NCBI RefSeq assembly: GCF_023954305.1
Contig: NZ_JAMLIG010000003.1
Coordinates: 62,001 to 126,000, forward strand
DNA: 64,000 bases
Direction: 5' to 3'
DNA from: Mesorhizobium sp.
GTDB lineage: Bacteria; Pseudomonadota; Alphaproteobacteria; Rhizobiales; Rhizobiaceae
The notes under the pieces were generated by a model. The model was given only the letters and a program-made list of their open reading frames with translations, had not been told where the DNA came from and ran no database searches. A program made the translations under genes and the position numbers. How positions within the stretch are numbered: the stretch's first letter is position 1; every line of letters starts with the position of its first letter. This document shows, in pieces, positions 9,197-16,925 of the stretch.

Positions 9197-9445
9197 TCAG
9201 GCCCTTCCATCGTTTGATCGCGTTTCGGCGGAGCAGCACACTACCGCTCGCTGCCGCCGCCAGAGTCCGCAGGCAGTGATCGCGAGAAAGAGGGCGAGCG
9301 CTGGAATGAGCGCATACTCGACCCAGCCGAGCCGGGCCGACAGGCCAAGAGCGTCGAGCGCTAAAATTAGGATTGGTATTGCGCAGCAGATCGCCCCGAT
9401 GACCGATCCGATGATGCCGGTCTTGAGGATCGTCATGTCCTTCAT
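9197..9445 (-). CDS. merF: Mercury transporter MerF
   Basis: The 82-residue membrane protein has two transmembrane helices. The first holds the vicinal pair ICCAIP and a second Cys pair lies near the C-terminus (VVCCSAE), as in MerF. MerF carries Hg2+ across the inner membrane to MerA. The frame extends further upstream, but alignment with MerF (MKD... start) and the hydrophobicity support the ATG at 9445. It sits between merP and merA with almost no spacing on either side, so it is clearly co-transcribed. Confidence 0.9.
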   Translation of the reverse strand: MKDMTILKTGIIGSVIGAICCAIPILILALDALGLSARLGWVEYALIPALALFLAITACGLWRRQRAVVCCSAETRSNDGRA

Positions 9446-9455
9446 CTTCCCGGGC

Positions 9456-9785
9456 CTAGTTTCGCGCTGTTGCCGGATAGCCGGCGTTCGTCGAGGCCGC
9501 CGCGATCGCTTCCGGCGTCGCGACCGTGGGATCAAAGATGACAGTCGCTGTCTTGGCGTCGAAGTCGATCTCGACCGATTGCACGCCGTCGACGCGTTCC
9601 ATCGCAGACTTCACCGTGACCGGGCAAAGGGCACAGGTCATGTTTTCGATGGCGAACGTCGTGGTCCGGACCGCCGCAACCTCGGTGACCGCCGATTGCG
9701 CGGCAAGCGGCGAGACGGCAATCGTGGACAAGATGCTGGCAGCGCCCAGAGCCAGCACGCCGGTGATGAGGAGAAATCGATTCAT
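9456..9785 (-). CDS. merP: Periplasmic mercury-binding protein MerP
   Basis: The 109-residue product starts with a signal peptide (MNRFLLITGVLALGAAS... cleaved near AAQSA). An HMA domain follows with MTCALCPVTVKSAM, the MTCxxC metal-binding motif. MerP binds Hg2+ in the periplasm and passes it to MerT. The ATG has AGGAG eight bases upstream and the gene lies 11 bases after the merT stop. The HMA fold's pattern VQSVEIDFDAKTATVIFDP is intact. Confidence 0.95.
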   Translation of the reverse strand: MNRFLLITGVLALGAASILSTIAVSPLAAQSAVTEVAAVRTTTFAIENMTCALCPVTVKSAMERVDGVQSVEIDFDAKTATVIFDPTVATPEAIAAASTNAGYPATARN

Positions 9786-9796
9786 TTCGTGTGCTC

Positions 9797-10195
9797 CTAA
9801 TAGAGAAGTGGCGCCCACCCGTTGATCGTCAGCGCAAGAATGACCAGCAGGGTTGCCAGCCAGAGTGCTGTCTTGGTGATGCGGGAGGATTCCGGCTTCG
9901 CGCAATAGGTGCCTTCCACACAGGCCGGCCTCGCCTTGAAATAGACCTGCCGGAAACCAAGCCCGATGAAAACCAGCGCTACCGCTGCGAAGTAGGGCTT
10001 GTATGGTTCGAGCGCCGTGAGGTTGCTGATCCAGGCCCCGGAGATGCCGAGCGTCAAAAGCACGAGCGGCGCGATGCAGCAGGTCGAGGCGAGGATCGCC
10101 CCGATCACACCACCAGCTGCGAACAGATTCTTCTTTCGATCCCCCGATACAGCCGGCGCGTTCAACGGTGCTGTTTTAATGTCGGCATTTCTCAT
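9797..10195 (-). CDS. merT: Mercury transporter MerT
   Basis: The 132-residue inner-membrane protein has three predicted helices. The first contains the vicinal pair STCCIAPLV essential for Hg2+ uptake; a second Cys pair lies in the loop after helix 2 (PACVEGTYC). It receives Hg2+ from MerP and delivers it to the cytoplasm. It is the first gene of the operon, starting 31 bases from the MerR-type promoter and divergent from merR. GAGGG lies eight bases before the ATG. Family length (about 116-130) fits. Confidence 0.95.
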   Translation of the reverse strand: MRNADIKTAPLNAPAVSGDRKKNLFAAGGVIGAILASTCCIAPLVLLTLGISGAWISNLTALEPYKPYFAAVALVFIGLGFRQVYFKARPACVEGTYCAKPESSRITKTALWLATLLVILALTINGWAPLLY

Positions 10196-10225
10196 GCGGT
10201 CGACCCTCGAATTTCGATCAAGAGC

Positions 10226-10256
10226 AGGCTACAGTCTGTAGCAGCTACAGGCTCAA
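10226..10256 (-). promoter_or_regulatory. mer promoter/operator with 19-bp MerR spacer
   Basis: On the minus strand, reading toward merT, a -35 TTGAGC (10256-10251) and a -10 TAGCCT (10231-10226) are separated by exactly 19 bp. The spacer contains a perfect dyad, CTGTAGC-T-GCTACAG, at 10236-10250. An over-long 19-bp spacer with a central dyad is the signature of MerR-controlled promoters, where Hg-bound MerR untwists the DNA. The site lies between the divergent merT and merR starts. Confidence 0.9.
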
Positions 10257-10270
10257 GGGGTTTCGAACCA

Positions 10271-10684
10271 ATGGCAGATCACGTTTCCGGGAGGCCGCTG
10301 CAGCGTAGCGGACTCGCCCAGCGCACCGGCTGCAATCTTGAAACCATCCGCTACTACGAGAAGATCGGCGCGATGCCCGACCCGCCACGCACCGCCTCGG
10401 GCCATCGCATCTATGACGACAGCCACGTTGCGCGCCTGCGCTTCATCCTGCGAGCCCGCGAGCTCGGCTTCGCGATCGAGCAGATTCGCGGCCTCCTGGA
10501 TCTTGTCGACGGCGGCACCCAAACCTGCGCCGAGGTGAAAGAGCGGACCGAACGGCATCTGGCTGATGTGCGCGCCAAGATCGCCGATCTCCGCCGCATC
10601 GAAAAAGTGTTGGCGTCAACGGCCGCGCAGTGCTCGGGCAATGAAGTTCCGGAATGCCCGGTTCTCGACGCGCTGGCTTCCTGA
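10271..10684 (+). CDS. merR: Mercuric resistance regulator MerR
   Basis: The 137-residue protein has the MerR winged helix-turn-helix (NLETIRYYEKIGAMPDPPR), a dimerisation coiled coil, and the three Hg-binding cysteines: TCAEV at about residue 80, then QCSGNEVPEC with the paired cysteines about nine residues apart. It represses, and with Hg2+ activates, the divergent merTPFA operon. The in-frame ORF extends upstream, but the ATG at 10271 fits the family start and leaves the operator free. An AAGGGG lies about ten bases before it. Confidence 0.95.
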   Translation: MADHVSGRPLQRSGLAQRTGCNLETIRYYEKIGAMPDPPRTASGHRIYDDSHVARLRFILRARELGFAIEQIRGLLDLVDGGTQTCAEVKERTERHLADVRAKIADLRRIEKVLASTAAQCSGNEVPECPVLDALAS

Positions 10685-10774
10685 GCTCGATATTCATGTC
10701 CGCAATTTGCGGGAAGTCGTCCAGCAAAATCTCCCGGACGGATCGGAACACTACCTGCGCCAGCTTTGCAATAC

Positions 10775-10993
10775 CTACTCAATGGAATAGCCATGCTCGC
10801 GGTAGACAAGCCGCTTGCCATTGCTCAACCGGACCTCAAGATGCGGCGTGCCATTCGCGTGGTTCTGCACAACCGGACCGGCAACGAGCGAATGGTTCTT
10901 GAGGATCCGATGCCAGACCTCCGGAAAGTTCGCGCCGGCAAGCTGCGCCACTATACATTGCTGCACGAGCTCGTTGACGGGATCGATGGACAC
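10775..10993 (-). CDS. Small hypothetical protein behind an FNR/FixK box
   Basis: The frame is open from an ATG at 11098, but a perfect FNR/FixK site lies inside that N-terminal part, so I prefer the GTG at 10993 (GGAG nine bases upstream). This gives 72 residues starting MSIDPVNELVQQ (GTG read as Met), containing GANFPEVWHRILKNHSLV and ending RLVYREHGYSIE. It is soluble with one Cys. I do not recognise the family. A role under low oxygen is inferred from the promoter alone. Confidence 0.55.
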   Translation of the reverse strand: MSIDPVNELVQQCIVAQLAGANFPEVWHRILKNHSLVAGPVVQNHANGTPHLEVRLSNGKRLVYREHGYSIE

Positions 10994-11056
10994 CTCAAGC
11001 GTCTCCAACTCTGACAGAACGCAGATAAAAATGGTTACCAAAAGGAACGTGGCGCA

Positions 11057-11070
11057 TTGATTCAGATCAA
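11057..11070. promoter_or_regulatory. FNR/FixK-type anaerobox
   Basis: TTGATTCAGATCAA is an exact match to the consensus TTGAT-N4-ATCAA bound by FNR, FixK and related Crp-family regulators in rhizobia. Its centre lies about 70 bases upstream of the GTG at 10993. A class II arrangement (centre at -41.5) would put the transcription start near 11022 and leave a 5' leader of about 30 bases, which is plausible. No Fnr or FixK gene is in the window. Confidence 0.7.
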
Positions 11071-11189
11071 GGCGCCAGGAAAAGCGCTCTCGCGCCATAG
11101 CACGCCGCCGCGATGAGTTGGCATGCCCGCAACGCGCTCGATCTCATTGGCGATCTGCCTCGGGGCAATCGGGAAATCGACAGTCCAGC

Positions 11190-11417
11190 CTATTGAATGG
11201 ACTCCGGGTCGTCGGTGCCGGCCGACTGATCAGCGATTTCAAGATAGGCGTCGAACAATGCCCTGCGAGGAGAAAAATGCGGCGTCTCCGATTGTTCCTG
11301 ATCGAGCTTCTCCAGCGCCGCGAGCATGAATTCGGCGATGTCTGGCCGGCTTTGACGGCAAGCACATTTGAACACGCGGAGAATATCGCGCTCCAGTGCC
11401 TCGCGTTTTAGGTTCAC
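11190..11417 (-). CDS. Small hypothetical protein
   Basis: The 75-residue protein (MNLKREALERDILRVFKCAC...) starts at a GTG with GGAGG eight bases upstream, a strong ribosome-binding site. It is helical and charged, with a Cys pair at CACR and an acidic C-terminus. It lies on the same strand as the FNR-box gene, 197 bases upstream of that box. Function unknown; no membrane segment or known motif. Confidence 0.6.
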   Translation of the reverse strand: MNLKREALERDILRVFKCACRQSRPDIAEFMLAALEKLDQEQSETPHFSPRRALFDAYLEIADQSAGTDDPESIQ

Positions 11418-11419
11418 GG

Positions 11420-11836
11420 TTGGCGCCTCCAGTCAATGCAACTGTACGCCTTCCAGCAGCCGGAAGGTCCAATCACGATTCATTCAACGCGAGCGGGATT
11501 TGTTGCAACGTTCTGGTTACTTGCGAGTGGCAAGGGATCCTTCAACCATTTGAGGGACTGCGATGGTCAAGGCCGCCAGTTCGACCAATCGGTACGTGCG
11601 ATGGTACCTCGCTTCCAATCTGAGCTTGCGTGATCCTGAGGACGCCGCCTGCGAGGCATGGCGAAAACTCGTCTCCCAGCCGAACACGATCACTTCAATC
11701 GGAATTCGGACTTGGGCGCATGGGTATTAAAGTCGCAAGGTCCACCACCAAATTCTTGACTAAAACGGTCTTGTTATATAGCGGCAAATAACTTCGCGCT
11801 GGTGCGGCTTGCGACCGCTGAAAGAGGCAATTGTTC
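11420..11836. other. Intergenic stretch without a convincing gene
   Basis: Between the GTG of the small gene at 11417 and the ATG of the adenylation-acyltransferase gene, no frame looks convincingly coding; a 65-codon plus-strand frame (11436-11633) has no ribosome-binding site. The A+T-richer stretch 11740-11800 probably carries the promoter of the downstream gene, but no strong -35/-10 pair stands out. Confidence 0.4.
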
Positions 11837-14467
11837 ATGGGGCCGGAATTTGTAGCCGATCTCGCTCGACATGGCGAGGCTACCGCATTGATCATCGATG
11901 GGCGCCCGCCGATCTCCTATGCGGAGCTGGCAAGGCGCGCCGCCGATTTTGGTAAGCAGCTTGGCGCACATAAAGGCTTGGTCGCGGTAGAGGCTGCGCC
12001 CTGCGAGCATGCGGTAATTGGTTATCTGGGAACTCTCGCCGCCGGGCATAGCGTTGCTCTGTTGCCACCCGATGACCTGAACGCGCTCGAGTCCTTTCGG
12101 ACAAAGTTCGCGCCCGACGCAATCTATCGGCGGGTCGATGAGCGATGGAGACTGGAAAGCAGTTCGGAGCGAACGCAGAGTGAGCTTCATCCGGAGTTGG
12201 CACTCATCCTCTTGACCTCGGGAAGCACGGGGCACGGCAAGGCTGTCCGGTTGTCCTCCACGGCAGTCGGGGCCAATGCGCATGCCATCACCGACTATAT
12301 TGGCCTGCGTTCCGACGACCGCGCCGCGCTCGTGCTGCCGATCCATTATTCCTACGGGCTTTCCGTCCTCAACTCACACCTTTCCGTTGGCGCAAGTGTC
12401 TACATTACCAAACGTTCGGTGCTCGACGAGGGCTTTGTTAAAGCGCTGGACAAAACCGGCTGTACCAATTTGCAAGGTGTCCCTTTCACCTACGACCTGC
12501 TTGAGCGCCTCGGCTTCCGCGAGAGGATGCCCCCGCAACTCCGGCTCATGGCGGTCGCCGGCGGTCGGCTGGACCCTGGACTGGTGCGTGCCTATTCCGC
12601 GCGGCTCGCTGAAGTCGGCGGCAAATTTTTCGTCATGTACGGTCAGACGGAAGCCACAGCCAGGATCGCCTATCTGCCACCGGAGCTTGCCGGAACTGCG
12701 CCCGATCGGATCGGAACGGCGATACCGGGCGGTCAACTGGCACTGCGTGACGGGGAAGGCCACCCCATCTCCACATTGGAAACACCCGGAGAACTGGTTT
12801 ATCGCGGTCCCAATGTGATGATGGGATACGCCTTGGAGCGTGCCGACCTAGCTCGCGGCGCAGAATTGTGCGAACTCAATACCGGTGACATCGCCTGCCG
12901 GGATGCCTATGGTCTGTACCGCATCGTCGGTCGTCGGCGCCGCATGTCGAAAATTGCGGGCCTCCGAATCGGCCACGACGCGGTTGAAGCAGCGCTAGCG
13001 GCGAAAGGCATTGCTGCCGCGGTCGTGGGCAATGACGAGATCATTCTCGCAGCATACTCGTCGGCCCATCCCACTAATCAGGTTTCTGCACGGCTTTCCG
13101 AAATCACTGGATTGACGCTTCGGCGCGTCAAGGCAATTCATGTTTCGGCGTTGCCACGCCTTGCTTCCGGAAAGATTAATTATGAGGCGTTGAAGTCAGA
13201 ACTGGAGGAGAAGCACTCTGATTCTCATGGCGTGTCCGAGGCATTTCGCCAAGCCTTCTTTCCGCATGCGGTCCGGGAGGAGGACAGCTTTACCTCTCTC
13301 GGCGGCGACTCGCTGAGGCACGTCGAGATAACCTTGGCGCTGGAGCGTCGCCTTGGATATATTCCAAACCGATGGGAACGGATTTCGGTTGCCGAACTTG
13401 CTCGGTTAAGTCCTGAGCGACGCTCGACGCAATCCGTAGGTGCGGATCTCGTCTTGCGGGCATTGGCAATCCTCCTCGTGGTCACCCAGCATGCCACTCT
13501 TTGGCCAATTCCTGGCGGGGCGGCGGCGATGTGCGTGCTGATCGGCTACGCCGTCGCCCGATTCCAGAAGGACGCCCTGCTTGAGCGGGATTTTGCCAAG
13601 TTTCTGCGACCGTTGGGCCTAGTCCTGTTGCCCTATTACCTGATCCTAGCCGGATACAGTCTGGCATGGGGTTCGGTGCCTTGGGCATCGATATTTTTGG
13701 TTGGAAATTTCGGTATCGCGGACCCAGGCCGCCACACCATGCTTCCTTTCCTCTACTGGTTCGTGGAAGCCTACGTCCAAATGCTGGCTGTGCTTGCCGG
13801 CTTGTTGCTCATCCCGGCCATGCGCGCCGTGGCAAGGAGCGACGCCTTTTTGTTCGGACTGCTGCTCCTGGTCGGGGCATTCGTGTTACGCTTTGTCGGA
13901 CCCGCAGTCTGGCCGATCGGCGGACGGCAGATCTTCACGCTGCCTTGGGTGTTTTATCTCTGCGCCTTCGGCTGGTGCGCCGCCGTGGCAGATAGCCAGC
14001 GGCAGCGCCTGCTCGTTCTTGGTCTTGCACTTACCCTCATGCCGCTCGTCGCCTATGCCGGCGGCAATTGGATCGGATCCTGGGTCAAGTACGGACTTCA
14101 GGTCGCGGTGTTGGCGACGCTTCTTTATATTCCTCGCCTGCTGTTGCCGGCACGGGTGTGTACTGTCGTTGTGGCGATAGCGGCAGCCAGCTATCACATC
14201 TATCTCGTCCACCGTTTCGTACCCGAGATTTTCATTGCCCCGCTTGAAGCCTCGATGCCCGGATGGTTGTTTACGGCGGCGGCGATTTCAGGGGGCGTTG
14301 CATGCGGTTTGTTCACCCACACGGCACAAAGAAAGCTCCAGGCCGTTGCCAGGTCAGCCTCGATCGCAGGAGTGCTTGGTCTGAAGCCGCCATGGTTAAC
14401 TCTTAATGTAGTTGAGCAAGTTGCGCCGCGGTTAGGCAGTCGGCTCGGCAACCGCAACAACCTTTAA
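11837..14467 (+). CDS. Single-chain adenylation / acyl-carrier / membrane acyltransferase protein
   Basis: The 876-residue protein joins three activities. Residues 1-460 form an AMP-forming adenylation domain with LLTSGSTGHGKAV, MYGQTEATARI, NTGDIACRDAYGLYRIVGR, SKIAGLRIG and the C-terminal lysine motif LASGKINYE. Residues about 470-530 form a carrier domain with the phosphopantetheine Ser in SLGGDSLRHVE. From about 545 on lies a ten-helix acyltransferase-3-like domain starting LRALAILLVVTQHATLW, with the family's Arg and His. It should activate an acyl or amino acid, tether it and transfer it at the membrane, like DltA-DltC-DltB in one chain. Substrate and acceptor are unknown. The frame opens at a TTG at 11831, but the ATG at 11837 has AGAGG nine bases upstream. 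The last codons lie in a sequence shared with 58354-58375. Confidence 0.85.
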   Translation: MGPEFVADLARHGEATALIIDGRPPISYAELARRAADFGKQLGAHKGLVAVEAAPCEHAVIGYLGTLAAGHSVALLPPDDLNALESFRTKFAPDAIYRRVDERWRLESSSERTQSELHPELALILLTSGSTGHGKAVRLSSTAVGANAHAITDYIGLRSDDRAALVLPIHYSYGLSVLNSHLSVGASVYITKRSVLDEGFVKALDKTGCTNLQGVPFTYDLLERLGFRERMPPQLRLMAVAGGRLDPGLVRAYSARLAEVGGKFFVMYGQTEATARIAYLPPELAGTAPDRIGTAIPGGQLALRDGEGHPISTLETPGELVYRGPNVMMGYALERADLARGAELCELNTGDIACRDAYGLYRIVGRRRRMSKIAGLRIGHDAVEAALAAKGIAAAVVGNDEIILAAYSSAHPTNQVSARLSEITGLTLRRVKAIHVSALPRLASGKINYEALKSELEEKHSDSHGVSEAFRQAFFPHAVREEDSFTSLGGDSLRHVEITLALERRLGYIPNRWERISVAELARLSPERRSTQSVGADLVLRALAILLVVTQHATLWPIPGGAAAMCVLIGYAVARFQKDALLERDFAKFLRPLGLVLLPYYLILAGYSLAWGSVPWASIFLVGNFGIADPGRHTMLPFLYWFVEAYVQMLAVLAGLLLIPAMRAVARSDAFLFGLLLLVGAFVLRFVGPAVWPIGGRQIFTLPWVFYLCAFGWCAAVADSQRQRLLVLGLALTLMPLVAYAGGNWIGSWVKYGLQVAVLATLLYIPRLLLPARVCTVVVAIAAASYHIYLVHRFVPEIFIAPLEASMPGWLFTAAAISGGVACGLFTHTAQRKLQAVARSASIAGVLGLKPPWLTLNVVEQVAPRLGSRLGNRNNL

Positions 14468-14472
14468 TTGAA
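14451..14472 (+). repeat. 22-base repeat, copy A (shared with 58354-58375)
   Basis: The two sites differ at a single base (T here, C at the other). Here the repeat covers the last codons and stop of the adenylation-acyltransferase gene; at the other site it lies just upstream of an intact GGDEF-EAL gene. Similarity continues further downstream into the first codons of that gene, so this is the edge of a larger duplicated segment. Confidence 0.75.
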
Positions 14473-14625
14473 TAGTTTGGGCCGGAATGACAAAATGTGT
14501 AGAAAAGTGCCAAAGCAATTTTGACGGAAGCTTGGATGCTGCACCGGCAATGCCGGAACTGACCGGACTGCACGACGATTTCCCCGACTGAATTCTTGCC
14601 TGTCTCCGAGCGAACCGGGGCGATT
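14473..14625 (+). pseudogene. Scar of a GGDEF-EAL gene (internal deletion)
   Basis: The first part (14506-14560) resembles the start of the intact gene at 58400: an ATG followed by AAAGCAATTTT and GACGG at matching positions. After that, 14572-14618 matches an internal piece of its EAL domain at about 59317-59363 with about three mismatches (ACGACGATTTCCCCGA and CCGAGCGAACCGG). The intervening 750 bases or so, including the whole GGDEF domain, are missing and no reading frame survives. This is a decayed paralogue of the 58.4 kb gene. Confidence 0.7.
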
Positions 14626-14634
14626 GTGTAGACA

Positions 14635-14691
14635 GGAGCCGGCGAGGAAATTGTGCACCTCGTCAATGATCAACACCTCCACAGCGATAGC
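14635..14691 (-). pseudogene. TniB-like transposition ATPase scrap (Walker B)
   Basis: On the minus strand nineteen codons read AIAVEVLIIDEVHNFLAGS, matching the Walker B region of TniB/IstB-like AAA ATPases of Tn5053/Tn402-type elements (LIIDEVHxLLAG). No Walker A motif or other TniB block was found nearby. Elements of this class often carry mer operons, so it may be a trace of how the mer genes arrived; that link is inference. Confidence 0.45.
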
Positions 14692-14863
14692 CTTGGCGGG
14701 AAACCTGTCGGCGGCGCTCGACCGGCTTGGTTGGGTTATTCGATCCGTTCGAATTGGCGTTTGGATCGGCGCTGTTCGACCCAAAAAGGTCAATCTCTGC
14801 GACCGCCGCAGGTCGCGAATGAATTTTAACGTTTTCGCAGTTGGTCGGCGGTAGCGCCAGGGG

Positions 14864-15511
14864 TTACGCCGGATCGGCCGATTGGACGCCGCCTTCGTGA
14901 GATACCCGGCGCTCCACGCTCTCGGGACCAAAGCCTCTGATGAGCGCGCCGAGAGCCTCCCGCCAAAGTCGCTCCTCTCGGCCGTCGGGTAGCAACTTGC
15001 GCAATTCCATGGCCGCAAGTCCCTCGCAAAGGGCATGAAACTGGACGGCAGCGTCATAGATGGTCCGTTCGCCGAGGAGGCGACGCTCCGCGAGGCGTTG
15101 GAACCGCAAGCCAAGCCGGAACCAGGCATTGTCCGCCTCGACACGGAATTGCTGCACCAGATGAGGCGGTACGTTCCGGTGCTGCAGGCCAATCTTGAAC
15201 AAGGCTGGGTGGTGGACCACGAGGTCCCGGAATACTCGCACGCCTGCCTCAATGAGATCAGTCGCCGCATCGTTGCTGGTGGGAAGCTCGTCCAGGGCGT
15301 AAGCGAGCAGGTTGAAGGTCCGTTTGCCGAGCCCAACGATGAGGCCCTCCTTCGACCCGAAAACAACGTATACGGCGCGGGTTGTCGTCCCGGCCAGATT
15401 CGCGACGCGGCGGACCGACAGGCCCGTCATTCCATGCTTCGCGACGATCTGTTCCGCCGCATCGAGAAGCGCTTCACCTGTTTCGGAACCGTGTTCTTTC
15501 GGGCGCCCCAT
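14864..15511 (-). CDS. TetR/AcrR family transcriptional regulator
   Basis: The 215-residue protein starts MGRPKEHGSETGEALLDAAE, with the TetR helix-turn-helix at residues 15-60 (GLSVRRVANLAGTTTRAVYVVFGSKEGL). The C-terminal ligand domain is helical with a WxxRLGLRFQRLAERR segment. It is divergent from a methyltransferase gene and a 24-bp near-palindrome lies between them, so it probably represses both. The ORF runs further upstream, but MGRPKEH is the typical family start. No good ribosome-binding site precedes it. Confidence 0.85.
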   Translation of the reverse strand: MGRPKEHGSETGEALLDAAEQIVAKHGMTGLSVRRVANLAGTTTRAVYVVFGSKEGLIVGLGKRTFNLLAYALDELPTSNDAATDLIEAGVRVFRDLVVHHPALFKIGLQHRNVPPHLVQQFRVEADNAWFRLGLRFQRLAERRLLGERTIYDAAVQFHALCEGLAAMELRKLLPDGREERLWREALGALIRGFGPESVERRVSHEGGVQSADPA

Positions 15512-15534
15512 GTTGACACGATATCGGAACGACC

Positions 15535-15558
15535 ATAACGTAACAAGTGTTTCGTTAT
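15535..15558. promoter_or_regulatory. Putative TetR operator
   Basis: A 24-bp imperfect palindrome with arms ATAACG and CGTTAT and matching inner bases (AACA/TGTT-like) lies between the TetR start at 15511 and the methyltransferase start at 15578. Length and position fit a TetR-family dimer site repressing both divergent genes. The assignment is positional. Confidence 0.55.
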
Positions 15559-15577
15559 CAGGAAACGGGAGGAGCAA

Positions 15578-16384
15578 ATGCAGCGTTTGGCGCCGGATTG
15601 GGGCCTCGGACAATACGAAACCATTGCCGCTCAATTGTTGCCAGCGGCCAAGGCCGTCGTCGAGACGGTTGGTCTTCGTTCCGGGGAGCGGGTCGTGGAT
15701 GTCGGTTGTGGCACCGGGAACGCCGCGCTTCTGGCGGCCGAGTATGAGACCGACGTCATCGGCGTTGACCCTGCGGCGCGCCTCATCCAGGTTGCTGCTG
15801 GCCGTGCGGCGCTCTTGGGCGCGTCGGCGACGTTCCATCTTGGCCGGGCGGAGGCACTGCCGCTCGATGATGGAAGTGCTGACGTGATCCTGTCGGTGTT
15901 CGGCGTAATCTTTGCTTCCGACGCCCACGCAGTCGCAACCGAGATCGACCGTGTCCTGAAACCGGACGGCCGCATTGCGATCAGCGCATGGCTTCCCTCA
16001 GGGGCGATTTTTGCGATGAATTCCACGGCAGCCGAGAGTGTTCGACGGGCCCTCGGAGCGCCTTCGCAACCACGACCGTTTGCCTGGCACGATGCCGACG
16101 CGCTGGCCCGGCTGCTGCAGCCGCACGGGTTTATGCTGTCGCTGGAGGAACGCGAGCTGGCCTTCACCGCGGCATCTGCTCGAGAATTCCTGGATCAGCA
16201 GTTGAAAGACCATCCGTTGGCCGTTGCGGGAATGGCGATTCTAGATAAAGTGGGACAGGCGCGGCGCGTCCGTGAAAACCTGCTGGCGATCCTTGATGGA
16301 AGCAACGAGGTGTCCAGCGGGTTTCGGGTGACATCCCGCTACGTGATCGCCACCGCCAGCCGGTCCAACTCATCGAACTGCTGA
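15578..16384 (+). CDS. Class I SAM-dependent methyltransferase
   Basis: The 268-residue protein has the Rossmann SAM-binding motif VVDVGCGTGNAALLAA near residue 40, an acidic ribose-binding residue in VIGVDPAARL, and motif LPLDDGSADVILSVFGVIF, as in UbiE/Methyltransf_11 enzymes. GGGAGGAG lies four to five bases before the ATG. It is divergent from a TetR regulator, suggesting ligand-induced expression, perhaps detoxifying or modifying a small molecule. Substrate unknown. C-terminal helices from about residue 175 are as usual for the family. Confidence 0.85.
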   Translation: MQRLAPDWGLGQYETIAAQLLPAAKAVVETVGLRSGERVVDVGCGTGNAALLAAEYETDVIGVDPAARLIQVAAGRAALLGASATFHLGRAEALPLDDGSADVILSVFGVIFASDAHAVATEIDRVLKPDGRIAISAWLPSGAIFAMNSTAAESVRRALGAPSQPRPFAWHDADALARLLQPHGFMLSLEERELAFTAASAREFLDQQLKDHPLAVAGMAILDKVGQARRVRENLLAILDGSNEVSSGFRVTSRYVIATASRSNSSNC

Positions 16385-16499
16385 GGCCGATACATAGTAA
16401 TCCTAGGCGTCCGCAAACGGTTCTGTCCGTTCGTCTCGGCTCTTGATGCGGCCGGGTCATCCAGGTGCAGCGCATCTACGTCCCACACGACGATCCGTC

Positions 16500-16925
16500 G
16501 GCTCCACTCAGTCAGAACAAAGGCGTCTGCACGTCCGTCGGTCTGAGCCCATATTTCATCGCGCAGATCCGCACCGCCGGACAGAACGTCGGGATTATTT
16601 ATCAGACCCGCCAACAAATGGCCCGGCTACTGGCTGAGCTAACCGAGAGGTCTCGATCAATGCGGTCACCAATTTGACTGTGATCTTCTTGTTGTCGCTG
16701 CGCAGAAGTTCGAGGTCTACCCCGAGCGTCTTCATGTGCGACAGCTTTTTCTCATTCGACACATTCGAAAACACCAGGCATTTGAACCCCAGCGTAACCG
16801 CGACACTGGCCAGCGGGGTTCCGGTGTTGCCGCTGATGCATTGAACAATCGCATCGCCGAGCTGCAACCGCTCTTCTTGCGTGGCACGGCGTATGATCGC
16901 GGCGGGTTGAATGGCGGAGTCTTCG
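16500..16925 (-). pseudogene. Decayed cysteine-synthase-like gene
   Basis: Two frames on the minus strand carry pieces homologous to the intact PLP enzyme at 17375-18322. The first has QCISGNTGTPLASVAVTLGF and LLRSDNKKITVKLV, matching EYTAGTTGISLALVASALGY and VPSDNKKITKELI in the intact gene. The second has GLINNPDVLSGGADLRDEIW, matching QLNNEDGADGYSGLAEEIW. The Lys-containing N-terminal block and the C-terminal third are absent and the frame changes near 16617. It is a dead relative of its neighbour, diverged enough to be an old copy. Confidence 0.7.
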
